From positions 434,001 to 498,000 of the forward strand of contig JBQJBP010000002.1 in assembly GCA_052078155.1 (NCBI GenBank): a DNA stretch of 64,000 bases, written 5' to 3'. Below the pieces are notes generated by a model. The model was not told where the DNA came from, did not search any database, and worked only from the letters and a program-made list of their open reading frames with translations. The DNA comes from CAXBMB01 sp052078155. GTDB taxonomy: Bacteria; Pseudomonadota; Alphaproteobacteria; Kiloniellales; DSM-21159. This document shows, one piece after another, positions 43,669 through 52,273 of this stretch (the stretch's first letter is position 1; every line of letters starts with the position of its first letter). The position numbers were made by a program, and so were the translations under genes.

Positions 43669-44922
43669 ATGAGCCGCATTCGTGAAATTTTCGCCAGCAC
43701 AGGACCCCACAGCCATTTCTTTGGCTATTACGACAAGTCCCCGCTGGATCATCCGGGGCAAAGGCTGCTGGCACTGCGCTGTGATCTGGGTAAGTCTCTG
43801 CCCGGTCCGGAGGATCAGGTTGAAGTTGGTTATTTCGATATCGAAACGAAAGACTATCTGTCCCTGGGGACCTCGCGGGCCTTCAACTGGCAACAGGGGG
43901 CCATGGTGCAGTGGCTGGGTCCGGATTTTGCCCGCAAAATCATCTACAATGACCGTCGAGGCAATGAGGTCTTTGCTGTCGTTCATGACCTGGAAAGCGG
44001 CCAAAAACAGGAATTTCCCGGTGGTGTCACGTCCGTAACCCCTTGTGGCAGGAAAGCTGTCGCCCTGGACTGGCACCATCTGGCAAAGACCCGGCCCGGA
44101 TACTCCTACGCCGGGCTGGATCCGGAAAAATCTCCGGAAAAGGAAAACGCTCTTTGGGTGCTGGATCTGGAGACGGGGGAACGCCAGCGACTGATCGGCC
44201 TGCCGGAGCTGCTGGCCTATAAACGGTTATCGTCCATGGCCGGGGCCGCGCACTCCCTGGAACACCCCATGGTCTCCCCGGACGGCAAGCGCTTTTGCTT
44301 CTATCACCGCTGGATTTTGCAGGATGGCGGGGTTTTTACCCGTCTCTACAGTCTGGGGCTGGACGGGCAGGATCTGCGGCTGTTGCTGGACAGTGGGAAA
44401 GTCACCCACGCCTGCTGGCGCGGCGCGGATCGCCTGGTGCTATGGGGTGCCATGCCCTCTCTTGTTACGGGCTTGCGGCGCCACAAGCTCTTGATCAAAA
44501 CCCTGCTGAAACCTCTGCTGCCACTCTATCGGCGGATTTCCCGGAACCGGCCGTCTCTGCAGCGGGCGGCCGCCGGTCTGAGCTATCTGGATCTGAAGGA
44601 TCAGGAAGGCACGGCTGTTCATCGTCTGGCTGATGGAATGTTGACCCGGGACGGCCACCCCAGCTTCCAGCCCGGCAACACCAACAGCATGCTGACCGAC
44701 AGTTATCCCGATGCCGACGGCCATCAACAGCTGTTCCTGTACGATGATGAAAGCAAGTCGCTGGAAACTCTGGGGTCCTTCGCCACACTGCCGGATCATC
44801 AGGAAACCGGCTGGCGCTGTGACCTGCACCCGCGCTGGGATCACAGTGGCCGCAAAATCTGCATTGATTCTCTGCACAGCGGTCAGCGCCAGGTTCATCT
44901 CTTTGAACTCACTGGAGCATGA
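43669..44922 (+). CDS. Predicted beta-propeller-like protein of a glycan locus
   Basis: A 417-residue protein of no assigned function. It begins with HSHFFGYYDKSPLDHPGQ, a pattern I recall from uncharacterised proteins next to polysaccharide genes. Repeating blades of the TolB/WD-like kind are suggested by VEVGYFDIETKDYLSLG, HPMVSPDGKRFCFYHRW and LHPRWDHSGRKICIDSLHSG. There is no signal peptide or catalytic motif. It is third in a tight operon with two GT4 genes. The TGA stop (44920-44922) lies inside the left end of a dispersed repeat (GGAGCATGATCG), so the last three residues are encoded by the element. Confidence 0.72.
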   Translation: MSRIREIFASTGPHSHFFGYYDKSPLDHPGQRLLALRCDLGKSLPGPEDQVEVGYFDIETKDYLSLGTSRAFNWQQGAMVQWLGPDFARKIIYNDRRGNEVFAVVHDLESGQKQEFPGGVTSVTPCGRKAVALDWHHLAKTRPGYSYAGLDPEKSPEKENALWVLDLETGERQRLIGLPELLAYKRLSSMAGAAHSLEHPMVSPDGKRFCFYHRWILQDGGVFTRLYSLGLDGQDLRLLLDSGKVTHACWRGADRLVLWGAMPSLVTGLRRHKLLIKTLLKPLLPLYRRISRNRPSLQRAAAGLSYLDLKDQEGTAVHRLADGMLTRDGHPSFQPGNTNSMLTDSYPDADGHQQLFLYDDESKSLETLGSFATLPDHQETGWRCDLHPRWDHSGRKICIDSLHSGQRQVHLFELTGA

Positions 44923-45049
44923 TCGACTGAGGTCGAAGCGACTTGCGCTCCACTTCTGTCACGAATCACCCTCTAACAAGTTGAAAAGAGGCAAATTCAC
45001 GCTTCAAGCATTATCACCAAGTAAGCCCACCTAACCCGATTTGACTCTG
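44914..45049 (-). repeat. Full-length copy of the dispersed repeat, inverted (copy 11)
   Basis: Begins GGAGCATGATCGACTGAGGT, contains GTCACGAATCACCCTCTAAC, GAAAAGAGGCAAATTCACGC, TTCAAGCATTATCACCAAGT, and ends CGATTTGACTCTG. It matches the reverse complement of the copy at 25766 over its length. The first nine bases encode the end of the preceding gene. Confidence 0.88.
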
Positions 45050-45099
45050 ACGATTGGGCCTGTTTGTCGCTTCGATTGCAGAGACCGCTGGGCGGCCTG

Positions 45100-46266
45100 T
45101 TAGCTCAGCTGTGCCAGCATTTCCCGGGCCACATCTTCTGGACTGGCCACGCTGCGTCGTCCGCGTGGCAGGGCAGTCTGCCAGTTTTTCGGCCAGTCCT
45201 CTAAGGGGCGGTCTGCCCGCAGGGTCAGCTCCATACCTTCTGGCGGCAGGGGATCCTCTGGCATGAGCTGGCCCTGTTGACCCACCAGAAAAGGCAGACC
45301 CACCTCCAGCATGGCGGCGACCTGACTGGACTTGCCCAGAAGATAATGGGGGTAGCCTGTCAGTCCATAATCCAGACCCATCAGATAGCTGTAGACCTGC
45401 TCATCCGGCAGGGATCCCAGTTCCATGAAGGTCATGTCCGGATAGGTCTGAGCCCATTGCTGAAAGAGATACTTGCCAGCGCCGCCCCTGCCGGCACTCA
45501 GGATCAGGGCCTTTTTTCCCTCCAGGGCGGCGAGTTCCCCGGCACGGGTTAACAAAGCTGGTCCGGGTGTGTTTGGAAAAATGCCGCCAAAGAAGCCAAA
45601 GGACAGAAAGCGCTCGGGGGTATCAAGACCCAGTTCCCGCAGTTTTTCCGGCAGCCACTGCCCGTTGCTGTTCTGGCTAAGAGCCACGGTGGCATAGATC
45701 GGCAGGTAATGGCTGTTGAAGCCCCCCTGATTGAGAAGTTCCTTGTAATAGGGGTTGCTGAGGGTCAGCAGGTCTGGCTTCAGGGCTCTTAGAAAAGAGA
45801 AGAGCAGCTGCTTTTGAATGACCCCGTAAATCTTTTGTGTGACGCGGGCGCCCGGATCCAGACCAAACCAGGCTTCATGCAGCATGACGTGGGTTTTGTA
45901 GGGGCGCAGAGCTTCTGTCAGGGCCCTGTTGAAGGCCCAGGGCATTCCCTTGGGATGGAAGGAGGTCAGGACATACTGAAGGCTGACAAAGGCGGGTTGA
46001 AAGTCTGCCAGTTCTTCTTTCAGACGTTTGATGCGCTGGTCTTGTGGCAACGTCTGCGCCAGACGAACAATCCGGGTGTTTGTCTCCTCTTCGAGAACCA
46101 CACCGCCTGCCTTCAGGTCCTGATCGGCATGGCGGTCACTCAGGGAGATCAGCTGCACCTCCATTCCCTCTGATGCAAAGGCAGCGGCCAGCAGGCGGCT
46201 GTAATCGCCAACACCGTTGGTTCCGGGTTCGAGGCTGCCGCAAAGAAGGGAAACGCGCGTGGTCAT
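45100..46266 (-). CDS. Glycosyltransferase-like protein (GT-B fold)
   Basis: A 388-residue protein from ATG 46266; an ORF extends to 46413 but MTTRVSLLCGSLEPGTNGVG is the natural N-terminus. GVGDYSRLLAAAFASEGMEV resembles the acceptor-domain start of GT4 enzymes, and the C-terminal half has ILSAGRGGAGKYL and LGSLPDEQVYSYLMGLDYGL. The donor-site EX7E motif is not clear, so I call it a GT-B relative with lower certainty. It is divergent from the next plus-strand GT genes. Confidence 0.75.
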   Translation of the reverse strand: MTTRVSLLCGSLEPGTNGVGDYSRLLAAAFASEGMEVQLISLSDRHADQDLKAGGVVLEEETNTRIVRLAQTLPQDQRIKRLKEELADFQPAFVSLQYVLTSFHPKGMPWAFNRALTEALRPYKTHVMLHEAWFGLDPGARVTQKIYGVIQKQLLFSFLRALKPDLLTLSNPYYKELLNQGGFNSHYLPIYATVALSQNSNGQWLPEKLRELGLDTPERFLSFGFFGGIFPNTPGPALLTRAGELAALEGKKALILSAGRGGAGKYLFQQWAQTYPDMTFMELGSLPDEQVYSYLMGLDYGLTGYPHYLLGKSSQVAAMLEVGLPFLVGQQGQLMPEDPLPPEGMELTLRADRPLEDWPKNWQTALPRGRRSVASPEDVAREMLAQLS

Positions 46267-46500
46267 GGGCCTTTGGGTCCACTGTTCATCTTGGTGGGAG
46301 TCGCCGTATCGATCCGGTGGATTGGGGACGGGTCCGGGACGGGTAGGAGGCAAGCCTGGGCAGGAAGGCAGAGTTTTGTTCTTATGCGGGTGCCCGATGT
46401 TAAGCGATTTCATTTAAACCGATCCCGCACTAGGATAGAAGTCTTTCCAGCCTTTGTTTCACTGCTTTCTGATTTTGGCTTTTGGCGGACAGATTTTTGT

Positions 46501-47544
46501 ATGGCGGATAACAAACCGCAGTCCCTTTTGCTGACAACCCTGTGCTTTCCACCCCATGTCGGCGGGATGGAGACCATGGTGGATGGTCTGGCCGCGCGCT
46601 TTACCGAAGCAGGCTATGAGGTGGAGGTGATCACAACCTCTACCCGCCAGGACGGAAAGAAGCGGGATTTCAAGGTCACCAGAGGAGTCGGTTTTTTCCA
46701 GGTCTGGCGCGCGTTCCGATCTGCAGATCTGGTGGTGCTTAACCAGGTCGGTTTGAAGTTTGCCTGGCCGCTGTTTTTTCTGCGCCGCCCCACCTACGTC
46801 ATCCATCACAATGCGCTGCCTCCCATCGAAAGAGGGCGGATTCTGGCCTCCTGGATCAAGCGGGAGATCGCCCGCCGCAGCAGCAACATTGCCATCAGTC
46901 GGTTCATTGCCGGTAAACTGCCCTTTCCCTCCCGCTTGATTCACAGCGCCTATCGCGATGATGTTTTCAATAATCGGCAGGAGGCGCGCCCGGCTGATTT
47001 GGGTTTTTCCGGGCGGATTGTTCCGGTCAAAGGCTTGATGGTGTTGATCGAGGCGCTGGTGGAACTGCGCAAAAGGGGGAAAAAGCCCACCCTTTGGATT
47101 GCCGGAGAAGGGGCCCAGTGGCCTCTGGTTGAACAGCGCATTGAGGCTGAGGGGCTGACAGATCAGGTGACTTACCTGAACACTCAAACCCCGGAAGAGC
47201 TGAATGACCGGATGAACCAGACAAAGGTAATGGTGGTTCCTTCCACCTACGAAGAGCCTTTGGGACTGGTGCCGGTCGAGGCCATGGCCTGTGGCAGTGC
47301 TGTGGTGGCCAGCCGGGTTGGCGGCTTGCCTGAGGCGGTTGGACAGGCGGGGATTTTGGTTCCGCCGGACGACCCAAAGGCACTGGCGGATGCCTGCCAG
47401 GATCTTCTGGCCTCTAAAGAAAAACGCCAGGAACTTCTGCAAAGCGCTGAGACGCAGTGTGCTAAGTTCCGACTCTCTGCCATTGCCAGCGATTATCTGG
47501 CGCTCTTTGCCGAAGACAGCTCCCGGAACCGTCATGACGGATGA
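46501..47544 (+). CDS. Family 4 glycosyltransferase
   Basis: A 347-residue GT-B enzyme with start ATG 46501 chosen because LLLTTLCFPPHVGGMETMVDG is the family N-terminus; the frame stays open 76 codons further upstream. Motifs: GFSGRIVPVKGLMVLIEALV, LWIAGEGAQWPLVEQRI and EEPLGLVPVEAMACGSAVVAS. PPIERGRILASWIKREIARR suggests membrane contact. The downstream GT gene starts 11 bases before this one ends. Confidence 0.92.
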   Translation: MADNKPQSLLLTTLCFPPHVGGMETMVDGLAARFTEAGYEVEVITTSTRQDGKKRDFKVTRGVGFFQVWRAFRSADLVVLNQVGLKFAWPLFFLRRPTYVIHHNALPPIERGRILASWIKREIARRSSNIAISRFIAGKLPFPSRLIHSAYRDDVFNNRQEARPADLGFSGRIVPVKGLMVLIEALVELRKRGKKPTLWIAGEGAQWPLVEQRIEAEGLTDQVTYLNTQTPEELNDRMNQTKVMVVPSTYEEPLGLVPVEAMACGSAVVASRVGGLPEAVGQAGILVPPDDPKALADACQDLLASKEKRQELLQSAETQCAKFRLSAIASDYLALFAEDSSRNRHDG

Positions 47545-48814
47545 CAAGTTGAACCAGTATCTTGTTGATGTGGCGCATCCGGGGTCGGTGAACACCACCT
47601 ATGCCATGGTGGCCAGTTTGGCCGAGCAGGGTCTGCTGGGGCGCTTTGATACAGGCATCTACTTCAAGGAAGATCAGTGGAACTGGCTCTTGCAGCTGTT
47701 TCCCGCCCGGGTACGCGCGGCCGTCGCCAGGGAACTGAAGCGCCGCCAAAGCCCTGGGTTGCCTCTGGATCAGATTTTTCAGCATCCAGTGTGGGAGATT
47801 GCCTGTATTGCCGGGGCCAGACTGGGGTTGTCTGGAGACCGGGTCAGAGGTTTGCGGGATAGGCGGAATGCCCGCTTTGACCAGATGATCGCAACCCGCC
47901 TGCACAAAGGCAGTCGACCGGATCTGCTGGTGGTTCAGGACGGCTCGGCTTTGCACAGTCTTGAGGCCGCCCGGCAGGTTGGTGTTCCAACCGTACTTAA
48001 CCAGGTCATCGGTCACTATTCCCACGGACGCCGGATTCTGCTGGAAGAAGAAGAGCGCTTTCCGCAACTAAAGGGACAACTGGTCAAACCGCGATCCAAC
48101 AATTTTCTGGAGAGTGTGGCGCGCGAACCCGCTGCCGCCGACTGGATTTTTGCGCCATCGGACTATGTGACTGAGACAGTTGTGGCGCAGGGAGCCAGCA
48201 GAGACCGGGTGTTGAAGCTGCCGTACAGTGTAGACACATCGCGTTTCCAGGCCGGAGACGACAGCCGCAACAGGGACGGCCCCTGCCGTCTTCTCTTTGT
48301 CGGTCAAGTTTCCCAGCGAAAGGGCATCATCTATCTGCTGGAAGCCATCAAGCAACTGAAAGACCCGGACGTGGAGCTGACACTGGTGGGCACCCTCGAC
48401 GGTGGCCAGGATGCCCTGGAAGGATGGCTGGCGGACTATCGGGGCTGCTTCAAACACCTTTCCAACGTGCCGTATGGCGAAGTGCATGCCCTCTACCGTC
48501 AGGCAGATGTCTTTGTTTATCCCTCATTGCATGAAGGGTCACCCATGGCCATTTTTGAAGCGATGGCTTCCGGGCTGCCGGTCATCACCACGCCCAACTC
48601 CGGTTCTGTCGTGACCGATGGCCGGGAGGGGTATCTGGTACCTATTCGGGATGTCGAGGGCCTGAAAGACAGAATCACTGAGTTAAAGAACAATGCGGAT
48701 CTCAGGCGGGAGATGGGACGGGCGGCCCGCAAGGAATCTGAGAACTATGCGCCTGATCGTTACGGAGAACGTCTGGCGGAATGTCTGAAAGTCATTCGGG
48801 CGGGCGCTGTCTGA
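47534..48814 (+). CDS. Family 4 glycosyltransferase
   Basis: A 426-residue GT-B protein. The in-frame upstream region back to 47291 is the shadow of the previous gene; ATG 47534 lies 11 bases inside its end, consistent with coupling. Donor-site motifs: LLFVGQVSQRKGIIYLLEAI, TLVGTLDGGQDALEGW, FVYPSLHEGSPMAIFEAMA. The extended acceptor half (WNWLLQLFPARVRAAVAREL and a run of basic residues) differs from the usual GT4 and could place it on a lipid-linked substrate. Confidence 0.88.
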   Translation: MTDDKLNQYLVDVAHPGSVNTTYAMVASLAEQGLLGRFDTGIYFKEDQWNWLLQLFPARVRAAVARELKRRQSPGLPLDQIFQHPVWEIACIAGARLGLSGDRVRGLRDRRNARFDQMIATRLHKGSRPDLLVVQDGSALHSLEAARQVGVPTVLNQVIGHYSHGRRILLEEEERFPQLKGQLVKPRSNNFLESVAREPAAADWIFAPSDYVTETVVAQGASRDRVLKLPYSVDTSRFQAGDDSRNRDGPCRLLFVGQVSQRKGIIYLLEAIKQLKDPDVELTLVGTLDGGQDALEGWLADYRGCFKHLSNVPYGEVHALYRQADVFVYPSLHEGSPMAIFEAMASGLPVITTPNSGSVVTDGREGYLVPIRDVEGLKDRITELKNNADLRREMGRAARKESENYAPDRYGERLAECLKVIRAGAV

Positions 48815-48869
48815 TTTGCCTGAAAAGCAGGCGGTGTCTGTTGATCCAACTGTCTCCCAGGGGGAAAAC

Positions 48870-49607
48870 GTGTCTGATAAAGAAGTGGCAATTCAGCGGG
48901 CTTACTACACTGATACCGCCGATAAATACGACGACCTTCATCTGGACGAAAGCGATGAGCACTATCTGGCTCTGATGCATCTGGAAGGCTTCATCCAGTT
49001 CTATGGCATTGAGACATTGCTGGACATCGGTGCGGGAACCGGACGGGTGGCACGCCATCTTAAAAATCGGCATCCGGAGTTGAAGATTGTCAGTCTGGAA
49101 CCTGTCGCGGCCTTGCGGGAGCAGGGCTATCAGCACGGGCTGTCCCCTGAAGAGCTGATCGAAGGCGATGCAACGGCGCTGAGTTTTCCAGATGGCGCTT
49201 TTGACATGGTTTGCGAATTTGGCACCCTGCATCACATCAAACAGCCGGAGCGGGCGGTGGCTGAAATGCTCCGTGTCTCAAAGAAAGGGATTTTTATCTC
49301 TGATTCCAACAACTTTGGACAGGGCGGGCGCCTGTCCCGGTGGGTGAAACAGGGGGCCAATGCGCTGGGTCTCTGGGGGCTGCTGGACCTGATCAAAACC
49401 AGGGGAAAGGGCTACAGCATTTCCGAAGGCGATGGTCTTTATTACTCTTATTCGGTGTTCAACAACTACAAACAGATTGCCGAGCAATGCGATGTCTTTT
49501 TGATGAACACCAGAGCAGGCGGAGCTGATCTTTATCGCAGCTGTACCCATGTCTGTCTGGCCGGTCTCAAAAAGGGTGTCCGGCAGGTAATGGAAAAGCA
49601 GGTTTAA
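48870..49607 (+). CDS. Class I SAM-dependent methyltransferase
   Basis: A 245-residue methyltransferase. GTG 48870 has AGGGGGA six bases upstream and is preferred over TTG 48816, which lies just after the previous stop. Motif I is LLDIGAGTGRVARHLKNRHP; motif IV region is FDMVCEFGTLHHIKQPERAV. The remaining C-terminal part (KQGANALGLWGLLDLIKTRG) is unusual. Position after two GT genes suggests sugar or lipid-carrier methylation, an inference from context only. Confidence 0.87.
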   Translation: MSDKEVAIQRAYYTDTADKYDDLHLDESDEHYLALMHLEGFIQFYGIETLLDIGAGTGRVARHLKNRHPELKIVSLEPVAALREQGYQHGLSPEELIEGDATALSFPDGAFDMVCEFGTLHHIKQPERAVAEMLRVSKKGIFISDSNNFGQGGRLSRWVKQGANALGLWGLLDLIKTRGKGYSISEGDGLYYSYSVFNNYKQIAEQCDVFLMNTRAGGADLYRSCTHVCLAGLKKGVRQVMEKQV

Positions 49608-49641
49608 GGCAGGGCCAGCTTACAGGATCCGAGGAAACCGC

Positions 49642-50424
49642 CTATCCGCCCCTTAAGGTATAGTCTCTGTGGCTGGCCACGTGCAGCAGGCGCTGCCAAA
49701 AGCGCGTTTTCTTGATCTGTTGCGGGCTGAGCGTGGCTTCGCGGCGACAATAGAAGGCGTTGAACTCAAAGAGCTCTTCATTGGCCAGGGATTGTCCGCG
49801 CAGTTCCTGCAGGACAAAGCCCCGTTCGCGCAACCAGAAATGAATGTCCTGAAACAAAGGCTGTTTCTGGTAGACCGGCACAACGTTTGTTTCCAGTTCA
49901 ATGGCCAGCACATCATCCAGTCTGGCACCAAAGCCTTTCAGGATATTCAGCTCAGAGCCCTGTACATCCAGCTTTAAGAACTCGGGTGTTGGCAAATTCA
50001 ACTCGTCTGCACAGTCATCGTAGCGGCGCAGGTCTATGGTTATGCGCTCTTTGGCGCGGGTGAGATGATCTATCCCAAGGCTTTCGGACACAACGGGATC
50101 AGCCTCGTAGACAGAAGAACTGCCGGGGGATTGGGTGATAATCAGTTCTGTCTGACCGTTTTTGTCACCAAGAGCAAAAGGGATACAGGAAGCCTTTGGA
50201 TAGCGCTGCTTCAGCCGATCGCTTTCTTCCGGCTCCGGTTCCACAATCTGAGTTTCAAGCCAGCCCAGCTTATCAATGGTCGCCCATTTCCTTTGCAGTC
50301 CCCCACGGCTGCCGATGTCCAGAAAGCGGAAGCGGGGCGCAGATCCGAAGGCGCTCAGGGCATAGGTGGCAGCAGCAATGACGTCCCAGGATTTTCTCAG
50401 TCGCTGTCCAACCAAACTAACCAT
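49642..50424 (-). CDS. FkbM-family methyltransferase
   Basis: A 260-residue FkbM-type O-methyltransferase. FRFLDIGSRGGLQRKWATID, EPEPEESDRLKQRYP, TPEFLKLDVQGSELNILKGF and ELETNVVPVYQKQPLFQDI are family landmarks. These enzymes commonly methylate sugar hydroxyls in polysaccharides or antibiotics. It is convergent with the preceding methyltransferase and divergent from the polymerase gene. Confidence 0.9.
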   Translation of the reverse strand: MVSLVGQRLRKSWDVIAAATYALSAFGSAPRFRFLDIGSRGGLQRKWATIDKLGWLETQIVEPEPEESDRLKQRYPKASCIPFALGDKNGQTELIITQSPGSSSVYEADPVVSESLGIDHLTRAKERITIDLRRYDDCADELNLPTPEFLKLDVQGSELNILKGFGARLDDVLAIELETNVVPVYQKQPLFQDIHFWLRERGFVLQELRGQSLANEELFEFNAFYCRREATLSPQQIKKTRFWQRLLHVASHRDYTLRGG

Positions 50425-50793
50425 TGCGCGCCTCCGAACTGGGCAATTTCGCTGCTTCGCGATCCTGCTTTGCTATGGCGAAAAGTGCACGACGCAGTAA
50501 GCAGTATCAGACTGTCTGTCCACCAGGTCTGTGTGCAGGCCGGGCGGGCGGATGCCAACAGTTTTTTCTGCTGGATCGAAAAGCCAATGAACTGATGAAA
50601 GTTGAAGAAATCTGTTCGTTATCTTAACAGTTTACCACTGGTGCTTTATGTGAGTTTTTACGTGAAACCTCAGTTATAGTGTAAAAGTGCTTCTCTGCTC
50701 CAGAGGGTTGTTGTTTCCAAGATTGGGCAACAGATCTCGGAGTTATCGGTTTGATGCTGTGTCGCCCAGAGCAGCTCAGGGATTTGAACATCT
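50425..50793. other. Divergent intergenic region between fkbM-like and polymerase genes
   Basis: About 370 bp, AT-rich near 50620-50700, probably with promoters for both genes. No small gene or repeat recognised. Confidence 0.4.
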
Positions 50794-52251
50794 ATGATTG
50801 CTCTCGTTGTCGCCGTAATGGGCAGTGTTTTTGCCTTCATCAGTTTTGCCCGCTGGCGCAAGGGTTTTGTCTACCTGCTGTGGTTCATCACCATTGCAGG
50901 AGGCCTGTCTTTGATGTTGCGCGGCACGGGATTGCAGCTGTTGGGCCCGCTGCAGAAGGATTTCTTCTTTGTTCTGCCCCTCTACATGGGGTTTTTGATG
51001 GCCGGGCGGGATATGCTGGACCGGGTGGAGGTTCCTCCCGTGGTGCTGGCACTTTTTGCAGGTTTTACCCTGCTGGTGATTCTTCAATGCGCCAACCCCT
51101 CCGTTTACAGCCCGATGGTAGCGGCCATCGGTGTGAAGGTCTGGCTGCTTTACATCCCCTTGATCTATGTGGCCGGAGCCTATCTGGATGACAAGGATGC
51201 GCTGGTCAAGCTGATGCGGATCATGATGCTGACCGCGATCCTGCCCTGTGCCATCGGTCTCTTTCAGTGGTTCCTAGCCGGTATTCTGGGCCTTAAGGGC
51301 GCCATTTCGCTCTTTTACTCTGAGGCAGGAGCCAAAGCGGCCACACAGGGTTTTGTGGCATTTGACTATGGCGGAACCTTCTATCGCATTCCTTCCACCT
51401 TCTCCTTTGCCACACAGTATTTTGCCTTCACCCTGACCATGATTGTGCCGGCCATGATTGTCATGCGCTCGGACCCGGAAGCCAAATGGCGGTTTATCGG
51501 CCGCCTTGTTCTGTTGCTGGTTGTGGCGGCCTCCATCTTGAGCGGCTCGCGATCTGCCTTTGTCTTTGTGCCCTTCCTGATACTGGCCATTCTGGTGTGC
51601 GATGGGTCCATCAGAGGCTCCATCGGCGCCATCATGCTCTTTCCGCCGGTGTTGATCGGCGTGGTAAATCTCGCCGGTTTTGACCTTCTCAACATTCTGG
51701 GGCAGGTATCCAAACTGGGGGCCCACTATGGCTCATCCATTGCCGCCGGCGGCCCCCTGGAAGCCATGGCACTCTATCCCTTTGGGGTGGGGACAGGCAT
51801 GAACACCGGTGCGGCCCGCTATGCGCTGGGGGGGTCAACGGCGTTGACCGGGATTGTCACCTTTGAGTCCTACTACGCCAAAGCCATTGTGGAGCTTGGC
51901 TTCCTGGGCCTGATTTTCATCGCAGGCATTTTTGCTGTTTTGCTGCTCAACGGGGTGGGGTTGCGACAGCGCCTGCGTGACCCCTATCTGCGCGGTGTGG
52001 CCGGTGCCATGATTGCTTTTATCGGCTTGATCGCCGTGAACAGCACCAAAGGCTGGGTTCTCGATATTGACCCTGTGAATGTCTATTTCTGGGTTTTTGT
52101 CGGTATTCTCTTCCGCTTGCCGGGACTGGACCGACAGACCAGTACCGCGCCGTCCCAAACAGAAGTGGTACGGCCGGTAGAAACTCATCCCTTTTTGCGC
52201 AGCCTGAACAGGCCGCCCACTGTGCTGGGACCGCGTTCTCACAGGCATTAG
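50794..52251 (+). CDS. O-antigen ligase/polymerase-like membrane protein
   Basis: A 485-residue protein with about ten to twelve hydrophobic segments and a larger hydrophilic loop containing FEDYGGT-like polar text (AFDYGGTFYRIPSTFSFATQY). SGSRSAFVFVPFLILAILVC, MALYPFGVGTGMNTGAARYA and TFESYYAKAIVELGFLGLIF correspond to the Wzy/WaaL region before and after the periplasmic loop. It probably polymerises or ligates glycan repeats in the periplasm. The gene stands at the edge of the GT cluster and may serve it. Confidence 0.85.
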   Translation: MIALVVAVMGSVFAFISFARWRKGFVYLLWFITIAGGLSLMLRGTGLQLLGPLQKDFFFVLPLYMGFLMAGRDMLDRVEVPPVVLALFAGFTLLVILQCANPSVYSPMVAAIGVKVWLLYIPLIYVAGAYLDDKDALVKLMRIMMLTAILPCAIGLFQWFLAGILGLKGAISLFYSEAGAKAATQGFVAFDYGGTFYRIPSTFSFATQYFAFTLTMIVPAMIVMRSDPEAKWRFIGRLVLLLVVAASILSGSRSAFVFVPFLILAILVCDGSIRGSIGAIMLFPPVLIGVVNLAGFDLLNILGQVSKLGAHYGSSIAAGGPLEAMALYPFGVGTGMNTGAARYALGGSTALTGIVTFESYYAKAIVELGFLGLIFIAGIFAVLLLNGVGLRQRLRDPYLRGVAGAMIAFIGLIAVNSTKGWVLDIDPVNVYFWVFVGILFRLPGLDRQTSTAPSQTEVVRPVETHPFLRSLNRPPTVLGPRSHRH

Positions 52252-52273
52252 GTTTCAGCGATACTCAGATACG

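Noticed and set aside
25766..45049. Insertion sequences with their own transposase
   Set aside because: The repeats are too short to encode a transposase and no transposase or integrase gene is present in the window.
28162..45049. CRISPR array
   Set aside because: The repeats are far apart, long and unevenly spaced, with no short spacers and no cas genes.
46459..47598. 379-codon minus-strand open frame
   Set aside because: Antisense to a GT4 gene with intact donor-site motifs and a good N-terminus.
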